A DNA stretch of 64,000 bases from Actinernus sp. WN-2022 (taxonomy: Eukaryota; Cnidaria; Anthozoa; Actiniaria; Actinernidae): the NCBI GenBank assembly GCA_030867875.1, contig JAOWCC010001634.1, forward strand, positions 56,023,352 to 56,087,351, in the 5' to 3' direction. This document shows, piece by piece, positions 15,101-27,180 of this stretch (position 1 is its first letter; every line of letters starts with the position of its first letter). Below the pieces are notes generated by a model that saw only the letters and a program-made list of their open reading frames with translations, did not search any database and had not been told where the DNA came from. Made by a program: the position numbers and the translations under genes.

Positions 15101-16129
15101 TTCAGTGGATGTATTTCACGTCTCACTACTTCAAGCACTTGATCAATGATAGAAGAGCCGTTGTTACTGAACTGAATATTTAGAAGATACACTGTGGTCC
15201 AGGGTAACTTGTAAAGTTCAGATAGGTAAACTTTCCATGAGCGATGAATTTCAATGTTCAACATGTAGCAAACAGCGTTCACAATCTCCCACACTCTCTC
15301 TGGTTTGACTTCGTCTTTTGCATTATCGTAGATCAAATTCCACGATTCCTCTTCGGATAACATCAAGCAATCGTGCTGTCTTTGACTTGGGTGATTTGTT
15401 TCACAGCCATAACATTGTCTTTCTCTCTCGACATAGATTGGTTCTTGACAGAGTGCAGCATACACCAAATGTATAATACTTGATATCCCGTGAAATGCTC
15501 TGTTTCTTTCGACGTGTTCTACTTCATCCACGGTGATCGTTTTTCCTTGAACGCCTTCCATGTCAGAGTTGAATAAAAATACGCGAGCTAATAAAGATGC
15601 ACTGAACGGAGTCTGAACAGATGATCAAATAAAGATAGCACCCTGATCGCTCCTCCGGTTCTGGCTTTATGTCCGCTCCAAACAATAGGCTTTGCCCAAA
15701 CATGCCCGAATAGATCGATGACCTCATCCAAAGGAACAATTGACAATGAGAAACCACTTCATTTAATGAGATTCCATTTTATTCATGAGCGCACCACTTT
15801 ATTCATGATTGCGCCGCACTTTATTCATGCGGAAAGACAATAGATAATGAGAAACCACCGCACTTTATTCATGAGTCTAAGACAATAGAACCGTGACGTC
15901 ATTGAATTAATGAGAGCTCACCAAAAATTAACATAACGCCGCAACAATTAACATAACGCCGCAAAAAAACGGCTAATTCCATGCGCCCTATACTACTGCC
16001 GGCCCTGCTCGCTTTGGTGCTTGTTGTTTTGCCGTTATTAAAACAAACTAAGTGGTCATATGATAAAAAAACGTATCGACTGAGTTCGGTCGGGCCGAAT
16101 GGAAAAATATTTGGTTCTCAGTCATTTTT

Positions 16130-16161
<32 letters not shown>

Positions 16162-19100
16162 CTCATTCTTCGTGTTTATTAGAGTTTCAGAGGAATATAA
16201 TATTTTTAGGACGAAAATTGAGGTAAATTTCGAAGCTGAATGCTTCTTGAACAAAACGAATTCTATAAATGCATTCTAAAGGAGCGTTTAGGGCACATTT
16301 TAACTGGCTAAAACAACGAACAAAGGACAAGGAAAGTTGCTTCCGTGCCAGCGGGACGAGTGTTAGCGGGCCGAGTGTTCAAGATGGAACATGTTCAAGA
16401 TGGCCTACACGTGAGTGTCAAATGGCGAGAAGCAAAATCGTGGTTTAATGAGAAGGAAAATCGTTTGAAACTTGAGTTGAATTATATAGAGAGAGTTTAA
16501 GATGTCTGGAACTGCGTTAGAAGCTCGTCTGACAAATATTGAAAAGATTTTGACGGATCTGAATGAATCAATTTCAGCAAAGCTGTTAGCCGTAGAAAAC
16601 AAACTATGTAAAATGATAACGCATCGGTCACACTGTCACTATGATGCATGCGGATGTGTCTGGCATGCATGCTAATTTATTGGCATGCATGCCCAGTTTA
16701 GAAGGGGGTTTACTGAGCTCAGTATGTGTTTGACAGTGAATTAACCAACTAATACTTGTCTCTTGTCACTGCCAGTATGGCCCTTTCAGAAGACTGCGAT
16801 ACAGACAGACTAAGGACGTTTGTACAGCAACATGTGTCAGGAGCCAGTGTGATTCGCCACCATGGACGTGAGATAGCATACTCTCTTCCACTAGAGGAAA
16901 TGGCCAGCTTCTCTGGTATGTAGCCAACTAGGTCTAGATCTCTTGGGATGGTACGAAAGGTCATGGAATCCATTTCCTTGTCTTTCTTGTTGAGTCTCAA
17001 ACTGCATCAAGTTGACGAACGTATATATGTACAACTTGTTATATTGTAATAACAACTACATGGGTTAAACTGGCTTTCCTGAGAACTAAGTCCATGGCCA
17101 TACAGATTATTTAAGACCATTTTCCAGTGTTTCCTACTGAAGCAGGTGAATGTTATGAAAGTTTTCGATTGTAGTAAGTGTAAGGGAAAACATGCTACTT
17201 TGTCTTTACTTGTACTAGATTTCCATGTGTTGAATTGGTAGATAGCACGTGTTATAGCTAGACGGATCGTTTTTTATTCAGTAAATGCTATTTAAGTGGA
17301 CTTGTTGGCTTCCAGATATGCCACACAAGCAAGTATATTTATTTTCTAGATATTCACTAAATACTTGATCGCTATGCCACCAAAGTACAGTAACAGTCCT
17401 GTTTCAACACTGGTTCATCTGAGTTTTAGTAAATCTGAATATCGTTTTGTGTTCAAGGTCTGTTTGCCAGCTTTGAAGCCAACAGTGCCGGTCAGGATGG
17501 GTGCACAGCAACATATCTCGGTGTAACCAGCTATGGAGTTTCCATGACAACACTAGAGGAGGTCTTTCTTCAGCTTGAAGACACAAGTAACACAGAGTCT
17601 GGGAATGGTTCGGAGAGTAGCACTTCACGTGATCTTGCACCAGAAATACAGAACCGCCTCACAGTCGGTGACGGTGGCCAGAAGATAGGTTCACAGGCTA
17701 GCAGCCTGCACAGCATAGGAGTAGAACTGAATGCGACAGAGCTGAATGAAGGCTCCACAAAACCTGTGTCACTGTTAAGACAACAAGTTGCTGGTCTGCT
17801 GAGGGTATGTTAACACAGAAATGTCATAAAATGATGTAGGGTTGTTGCCAGAGGGTCAAATATGGGTGCACGAGGGCCAATGGCATCCCTTCCCGAAGGA
17901 ACTGCCCCCTACCCCCATCAGACTGTACCCACTCCCTTCCCTCTCGTATCACTTCTCATTTAAACACTGGATGTCACTCACTGGGTTACGATATCAATGC
18001 GCTCACCCTCGGAGTCTCAAATACGTTTTTCCCATTTGTTTTCTGACTTTGCCGACCTTACCCCAAATATTTTCCGCGTTTGTTACATGTTTTCCCTATT
18101 TCTGATTTTGCTGACCTTACCCCCAAATTCTGGCGACGACCGTGGGGTTGGTGTAAAATGGCATAGGAGAGTGTAAAATGGCATGGGAGGGTGTAAAATG
18201 GCATATAGGAGGGTGTAAAATGGCATAGGAGGGTGTCGTTATTGTGATGCAGTCATCATGTCATCCATCGTCATCGTCATAGCTTACACTATCCTGTTCA
18301 TCATCAATTGCATGTGTTATTAACGTCCTTTCATCATGCGTGCATTACTATTGGTAGGATTATCATATGTTTAGCAATCGGTTTTGATTCATTGATTTCT
18401 AACGTTTAAAGTGCCTATGAAGTGAACAAATCGACCCCGTTTTTATTGGATTTTATTAAATTTTGGATTTCTCTTAGTCACTTTGTGCAATTAAATTCGG
18501 AGAGCGCGAACGTTATTTTTCTTCGTGTTGAAGTCAGGCATAATTGTCAAATCGCGCGACAAATTTTATGCCGTTAATGACATGCTAATTACATGCGTGA
18601 CGTCAAGTGGTGTGCACATCTATATTTGTCTTCGTAAATAATACAAAATACGGTGCGTTTTTAGTCTAATTCTCATTCTGAATATGTCTTACTTGAGGAG
18701 CCTTGCCATCAGTCATATTTTTTCTCAAAGAAGCCTTGCCGTTGGCCATATTTTTACTTTCGTGAATATAAATGTGCAAACCACTTAACGTCACGCATGT
18801 AATTAGCATGTCATTAACGGCATAAAATTTGTCGCAAGGCCTGACTTCAACACGAAGAAAAATAATGTTCGCGCTCTCCGAATTTATTTTTAAACGCACA
18901 AAATGACTAAGAGAAATCCAAAATTTAATAAAATCAAATAAACAAATTCACTTCATAGGCACTTTAATCGCTGACGGTCAAATGAACACCACAGTTCACT
19001 AACAGTTATTCATCCAAGTGATTGCCGTAGATTTTTGTCATCAAATGATTTTTAAGAGTCGATTTTTTTATCTCGTCAATGGGACATCAGTCATCATCGC

Positions 19101-22100
19101 TATCGCCATTTGCGTCCCTCATTCTAGGAACACACTGCTGGACAGTGGTATTTCGTATGGCAGACCGTAGTTCGATCGTAGCCAGATCAGGCGCATGATG
19201 TGACATTGTGATCTTACCGACTACTTCAGTGCACCGATAGGATTCGTACTTTTACTGGCTCAGACTACATGACCAAGTGCTCTATTCGCTGGTGTGTCCA
19301 CGGTATGGGGGTGGGGGGTTCTCTGTCTTTAACATAGATAGATAGATTGCCTTTATTTAAACACGATTATGATTAAAGCACAAGGCTTATGGGGTCGTGA
19401 CGTAAATACTAAGCAAGTTCATCATTCATGCTTTTGTAACAAATGTACATATCCGTTTTCGACGTAACTTGCTTTGAGTTTAAATAACCACATTTTAGTT
19501 ATCCAAGAACTGCACACACCTATTGTTTGAAGGTATAAGTCTGACCAAGATCGATTCTCATAAGTGACTCACAGCCGACACTCGAAACCCAATACTTAGT
19601 CAAAACTGAAATCATTTATCTGGTGAGCCAATTTCTTCAACATCGTCCAACGGAGGAGAGCCATTGAACGTATGCATTGTACATTTCAATTGACACCAAT
19701 GAGAATCAAATTGTGTCACTTTCTTAGTTCCGTGAACTTGTTGGTCAGTTTTCCTAAGTTGTACTGAACATGACACACTCGTGTCTGGTAAGGAACACAG
19801 GTAGGGGACGACATGACTGAGTTCATTGCACAACCAGGGGCCAATTCAATAAAACATATACACGTGCAGTTTACAAGTCAATGCCAGAAAACAATGCCCA
19901 GACATGTAAAGTACGCCTGTAAACGTTTTCCTGAATTGGCCCCTGGTATGATCTAAGAAGTGTTTCTTATTGTCTTCACCTGCGTTATGTGTTTGTCTTT
20001 TATCAGATACGCTGGCTGGCTTCCATTCGATCTCCGATCAAGATCTTCTTCATGATCATTGTTCCTCCAATCCTTATGGTGATTGGTTTAGTTGTTTTCA
20101 AGACCAAGAAGGTCAATGTACCGGTAGACACTCTACAGCTGGCTCTATCCCCATCCTACTGTATCTCCCCCGCCAGCTCCGAGGCCTTTGCTGCACCGAT
20201 CCTTTTCCAGAATTCCACGGGGACATCTATGGAGAAGGTGCTCGAATACTTCAACAATTACAAAGTGGATGTGGACCAAGTGAAAAGCCTTGGGGGATAC
20301 CTGAACCAATCTATTACCAATTCTCATTGTCTTGGATTTGATGTTAAGGCGTTTCCTCAGGCTACCAATATGTCCGCGAAGGTAAAACTAAATGTCAATC
20401 CGTTTTTTCCCTTCTTTTTTTGAGTATTACTTTCTTTCTATCACATAAAGTCCCTATGTGTTGACTTACAAATAGCCCACGACAAGGCCAACAGTGTATG
20501 GACGATGGACTAACTTGTCTGTTGTTTTATCTAAAACAAAGCGACGTATTTTTTTCAGCCTAACCTCGCTTCGAGGTTCGTAATGCGTTACAACGATACC
20601 ACTGTGCACTCTATTCCAGTGGGGGTCAACCTTATAGGCTCTATATACAATATGTACGCCCTAGCGACCCAGAATAAAAGCCCATACCCAATCAAGACCT
20701 TCATTCAGCCGTTCCCCACTTTGAAGCCCAAGTGGAGCTATGACGTATCCTCATTCACGGCTCTGCTATTGATTGGCATGGCGTTCGTGTTCATTCCTGG
20801 GGGGTTCGCCATTGACGTTGTACAACAGAGACAGGTATGATCTCGTAGTGGATATGCTAATCAAGTTACTAGTTGTAGCACATCCCAATACAACCTAGTA
20901 TGGTCTTTACATCCTAATACGGTCTTTACATCCTAATACGCTCTATGCTAATCAAGTTACTAGTTGTAGCACATCCCAATACATCCTAGTATGGTCTTTA
21001 CATCCTAATACGGTCTTTACATCCTAATACGCTCTATGCTAATCAAGTTACTAGTTGTAGCACATCCCAATACATCCTAGTATGGTCTTTACATCCTAAT
21101 ACGGTCTTTACATCCTAATACGCTCTATGCTAATCACGTTACTAGTTGTAGCACATCCCAATACATCCTAGTATGGTCTTTACATCCTAATACGGTCTTT
21201 ACATCCTAATACGCTCTATGCTAATCAAGTTACTAGTTGTAGCACATCCCAATACATCCTAGTATGGTCTTTACATCCTAATACGGTCTTTACATCCTAA
21301 TACGCTCTATGCTAATCAAGTTACTAGTTGTAGCACATCCCAATACATCCTAGTATGGTCTTTACATCCTAATACGGTCTTTACATCCTAATACGGTCTT
21401 TACATCCTAATACGCTCTATGCTAATCAAGTTACTAGTTGTAGCACATCCCAATACAACCTAGTATGGTCTTTACATCCTAATACGGTCTTTACATCCTA
21501 ATACGCTCTATGCTAATCAAGTTACTAGTTGTAGCACATCCCAATACATCCTAGTATGGTCTTTACATCCTAATACGCTCTATGCTAATCAAGTTACTAG
21601 TTGTAGCACATCCCAATACATCCTAGTATGGTCTTTACATCCTAATACGCTCTTTACTTTTTATCCACAGCAAAGAATTCGTAATTTACTGCGCGTGTCT
21701 GGCGTGTCTTCATTTACGTACTGGTTGCAGATGTTCATCAGCGATGCCATTATATTCCTCATACCTGCAGTGTTGATGTTTATCCTTATCCTAGCCTTCC
21801 AGATCCCCTCCCTTATTCCAGGTGGAGCCTTGGTTTGTTTATTCCTGGCTGTAATTCTCTATGTTCCGGTCGGTATCTTGTTTTCCTACTGCCTGTCATT
21901 CATGTTCAATAAGTGGGACACGTGCCAGCAAGTCTTGCCGCAGTTCTTCTCATTTGTAAGTTTCCATAGCTACCTTGTGCTACCGTATTGTCTAATCGGT
22001 TCAGTCCTTCAATGAATAATACAACTTAATGTTATTTAACAACCTTTCTATTCATTCACTTGTTGAGTTTAGAATATCAAGTGTTTCAAGTTCGGCAAGC

Positions 22101-25100
22101 TATATGTTAGACTCCTGAAAACTACTTAAACTTCCTTGATCAACAAACTCAGGTGGCCCAGTAAAATGACTCGTCCAACACGAAAATAAAAATAGAATTA
22201 TTCATTCATATAGCACAAATTCTGTAGATTATATTCATATGCGCTTCACATTGTCAAGGAGCTCTTGTGATACGGACTGCTATTGTGGCGCAATGTACTG
22301 CATGCCGTGCAGTTTACAATCATGAGTGATTGTTACATTGTTAAGGAGGTCTTGTGATACGGACTGCTATTGTGGCGCAATGTACTGCATGCCGTGCAGT
22401 TTACAATCAGGAGTGATTGTTACATTGTTAAGGAGGTCTTGAGATACGGACTGCTATTGTGGCGCAATGTACTGCATGCCGTGCAGTTTACAATCAGGAG
22501 TGATTGTTACATTGTTAAGGAGGTCTTGTGATACGGACTGCTATTGTGGCGCAATGTACTGCATGCCGTGCAGTTTACAATCATGAGTGATTGTTACATT
22601 GTTAAGGAGGTCTTGTGATACGGACTTCTATTGTGGCGCAATGTACTGCATGCCGTGCAGTTTACAATCAGGAGTGATTGTCACATTGTTAAGGAGGTCT
22701 TGTGATACGGACTGCTATTGTGGCGCAATGTACTGCATGCCGTGCAGTTTACAATCAGGAGTGATTGTTAGTACTTCCAGAAAATAGAGGTTTTGCACCA
22801 CCACGTGATGGCAGCCATGTTGGTGGCCGGAACAATAGAATGTTATTCCTTTGAGATTAAATTTTTCACATGATTGAACAAATTTCATTGTTCTGGCCAC
22901 CAACATGGCTGCCATCACGTGGTTGTGCAAAACCTCTATAGGCGGTTGTGCCGGAAGACAATCTCTTACTCTTTCTCGAAATAGCCAACGGCTTTATGTC
23001 CCTGGCATCCCACACACATGACCGGACTCTACCACTGAGCTAGCCGTGAGTCCACGAAACGTGTACTCTTATGCCGACGTCGCTGAACCTTTGTATTTAT
23101 CCATTACCCCAGAATTATGCTATGTGTGATAACAGTAGGTTGTCCGTCCCTATCTCAAAACAGTTGTACCTTATCCTCTCCAGGGGGTATTCAATAAGTA
23201 CATTTCATGTCGTCAGTAAAATAAACTGACAATTCGCTCTCCTTGTGTTTGTTTTCAGGGTGGTTTTCTGCCTTTCCTTGCTGTGGCCCTGGTAGATATG
23301 ATATCCAGTCCAGACACGGCCATCACTCTTCACTATGTATTTGTCGCGTTGGACCCTGCATACGGGATATTTGGTGCCATCTACTACATCAACAGGGTGA
23401 GAGTATTCGAGTCCCTAGTATTCTGACATACCTCATAGCAATATTTAATTGTTATTTAACAAATTGAAGTTAGTTTTTAATGTGTCTGTTCAAATATTGA
23501 TAAATGATTTTCATCATAACATGATATGGTCAAAATAGCTGTGGATCCACTCGGCGAAAAACACTTTTATCTTCAAACGAAAGCCGTGCGCGCACTACTT
23601 GTTGGATATAAAAATATTGACGATAAAGATTAGCCAATCAGAATGCGAGAAAATTAGCGGTTGTTATAAAACTGAAATAACATTGCTATACAGTCACGTC
23701 GTGTTTCAGTAGTGTTTGGTGCAGAACAGCGGTATTGCTATACAGTCACGTCGTGTTTCAGTAGTGTTTGGTGCAGAACAGCGGTATTGCTATACAGTCA
23801 CGTCGTGTTTCAGTAGTGTTTGGTGCAGGACAGCGGTATTTCTGTGGATGTGTTTCAGTAGTGTTTGTACAGCGGTATTTCTGTGGATGTGTTTCAGTAG
23901 TGTTTGTACAGCGGTATTTCTGTGGATGTGTTTCAGTAGTGTTTGTACAGCGGTATTTCTGTGGATGTGTTTTAGTTGTGCGCCAGTCTTCAACTGAGCA
24001 GTTGTCAACCACGTCACGTGCTTTGTCGGTTTGTGTTTTATTTTTGCGCCAAAGGTACATTTACCCAAAGTACAATTGTTAACTTTTAACTGTTTGGTAT
24101 CTTCATTTGTAAAGCTTTTCTGGGAACTTTATAAATTGTAAAATGATGTGTTTTTTTTCGGTAGATATACATGTTCGCTAGCATCCAGGCCCAATCAGAT
24201 GACGTCACTATCCCGGCCAGTCAGTACTTTACCTGGACACACTACAATGGAATACCAGCTGTCTTTATCGCGGTAGGATGTTATCTTATTGGCTATGCTA
24301 CAGTCTTGATAGCGGAGCTCCCGCACGGACCTTTGGCCCGCGCAAGCGGAGCACCATACATACATGTATAGGATGAGAGCAAAAAATTCCCAACTTCCGG
24401 TTTCCCTTGCAACTAGAGACATTTCAATCAGAGACATTTAGCGGCTGGGATTGAAACCTTGTCACTTGACCATATCATTCTGCGTCAGGCCAGATCATTC
24501 TGCGTTGAATGTCTTGGAGATTGGACCTCGGCAGCACAAAACAAATTACAAAGTATCAACCAAAGTTAGTCCAGGGGTTATGTATATTATATGTATTTTT
24601 ATAATATAGATAAGATAGTACGCGCGCTCTGATTGGCTAAAAAGCCATGTTTTATGGATAGTATAAAACATAGCTAAGGCTTCTTTATTTGTTAAATAGA
24701 TGATATTACACAGTGGTGCGAAGATATGAAGGTTATCCTCGAGAGACACAATATTGAACACGAGTGAAATGTTTTGGACTCAAGACGATAAACTTCATTA
24801 CTTCAAACCACCATGTAATGTTCTTTTTATTACATGGACAATTAAACTTTTCTCAGCTAAGAACTCTTATCTATTCGTTATACTTATATACTGTCAGAAC
24901 AAACTTCTTTGTGATCTAATGAAGCTCTTCTGGGAGATTTTCGTCGGGTTCTCTTGTCTCTTCGTTGCAGTCGGGAAAATCCTTAGAGAGTTTTAGATCG
25001 TATTTTCCTTTTTCTGACTGGAGTGGTCATTTTCTTGTTGCTCATTTAAGTTGTTTACATCTTCCGCTATAATTTCCACAAACCTGCCACCATCTTTGTA

Positions 25101-27144
25101 GTTCAAAAGGCGGCAAGCATGACGTCGTACATCCGGGAGATCAGTAGCGTATATTTCGTATCTTACTCCAGCGAGTGAAATAACCATTCTACGAATGGTT
25201 TAGATCCTGATAAAACACTATCGTCTATATAATAAATGTATTTATACCATGATCGCCTCGGGTTTCTTCGTTCTCCGAGGGACATTCAACCCACTACATT
25301 TTCCTCATGACGCATGCAAGAGGGAAATTTAGAAATATGCATTGCCTTCAGGAGGGACATTTAATACTAATTTCTAATTTGCATTCTTACATTAAATCTC
25401 CCTCCTGAAGACGATGCATATTTCTAAATTTCCCCTGCATACGTAATGAGGGAAAATTAGAAGACAATGCAGGTTGGACATGAGAGGATCGAAGGCATCA
25501 AACTCTAAGTATCAGACGGTACTTATATAACTAGCCCTGCGCTCGTGTGAAAAAAATCATCCCAAACTGATCTGTGTTCATCATAACCTTCAACGTAATC
25601 CATGTGGGATCACCTATTTCAATCTGCACATGACCAATACAGTCTACATTTTTATGACGTCATTTGTCTTTTCATTTTTCAGCAATTGTTTTCGCAGTTT
25701 CCTAGTACTATTTCTTTATTAACGAATTTCTACTTTTATCGTTAGGTAGTCCAACGTTTACAACATCCTGTTTGGAAACGAACACGAAACGCTCCGCCAT
25801 TTTTAAGAGAGCGCTGGTTTGAGTGAAACCAACAAAGGCTCTAAACCGAATATTGATTAAATGTATTAAAATTTCTTTAAATCTATTTTCGAGCTATGCG
25901 TCTCTGGGGCTATAAACCGAATATTGATTAAATTTATTCAAATCGCTTTTCATCTATTTTCGAGCTATCTTTTGCTGCTCTTTGTTCAAAACACAAGACC
26001 TCGCCAACTAAACTCAAATATACTAATAAAGAGTTTCCTTCCTCGGCGATCATAGTATTACAAACTTATACCATGGCAATTCTGGGGTATATTAGTGATT
26101 AAATTACCCCTCGGGTCTTGAGAGGATCCACAAATCCTCCCTTGGCTCGCGGGACAATTTGTAGTAGTAATAGCATGGTTTGTAGTGGTATTTGGCATAA
26201 ATACCCCGAGAGAGATTTCAAAATTACTTGTAATTTCACGAGCCGCGTAGGAATTTTGAAATCTCTAGTTCTTAATCTAGTGAAGTCTTGTGTGATACCT
26301 TACTGAGGATCCCGTCGTGCTGGGGATTTTCTGGTCAAACTTCGGCTTGTTCGAGGACCCGAAAACTATACTGTGCTCGAGTATTTCACAAAGATTTTGC
26401 AACAGGTATCTCAACGACAGGATTCTACACTTTTGTAAATTATCAGTTCTGCATATTTGCTTGATTTAAGCTTGCTTTTCCAAGATTTTCCCTTCGCACT
26501 TTCGGGTAAACATGTCCGCCATTTTCCAAGATAAGATCAAAAAGACACTGGTTGCATGTTTTCCAAATATGGCAAGAGCTACCTTATATGGGTTTGTAAT
26601 ACTTACATGTAGGTATTACAAATTACGCTGAAATACTACTGCTCTCAACCAATCAAATGACAGAAATTTCTTAGCTCGTATTATAAAATCACTAATACCC
26701 GCATGTCATGGTATTACTTATAAATATATATGCTTACTTCCTCTTTACTCTCGAACATGATCTCATAACAGAAATCATTTGCTGTTATCACACGGCGCCA
26801 TGTTGGCTAGAAACAATAGATTTACCACGCGTAGCCTCGTGCTGAGCATTTTCAGAACGAGGTTAGATGGGAGAAAACAAAATGTGTTATTCTCCTGGGA
26901 TTAAACATGGCCACCATGTGAATAAGGTCCAATAAAAGGCGACACATTGAACAGGCTTTATTCCTGTCAACAGATGAGTATTCACATCATCCTCTTCGGT
27001 CTCCTACTGCTTCTTTTGGACTCTAGGAATACCGGATCGATTATCGCAAGCCCCTGCACAGCCATCAGGTAAAACTTAGACCGGCTAATACTATCTCCCG
27101 CACGTTATGCGTTAATCGCCTCACCCACTACCGTTCTTCCTCCG

Positions 27145-27180
<36 letters not shown>

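Larger units (their letters stand above)
10454..16003. mobile_element. 5.55-kb foldback (long inverted repeat) element
   Basis: Ends are GCCGGCAGTAGTATAGGG and its exact complement at 15986-16003. Arms match inverted over about 260 bp at the tips and again from about 10812-11545 versus 13378-14705. The core is a tandem array at 11530-13395 that itself changes orientation near 12,855. The right arm also has a TTAA-type MITE (13753-14346) and a 1-kb segment with a 199-codon minus ORF (14962-15561) that the left arm lacks. Such architecture is known for Drosophila FB and sea urchin TU elements; homology to them is not claimed. It lies in intron 5 of ABCA, inserted in repeat family A. Confidence 0.85.
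9331..16716. mobile_element. Inverted pair bounding intron 5 (possible host of the nested stack)
   Basis: 9331-9360 (AAGCCCCC, CCTTCTAAACTGAGCATG) is inverted at 16680-16716 (GCATGCCCAGTTTAGAAG, then GGGGGTTT). Both sit just inside the intron ends, so the intron may be one old element filled by later insertions. Confidence 0.45.

Noticed and set aside
24273..24371. Read-through of the exon at 24165 for 32 more codons
   Set aside because: The donor GCG|GTAGGA joined to 26974 gives a family-like transmembrane helix, and the extension ends in unrelated sequence.
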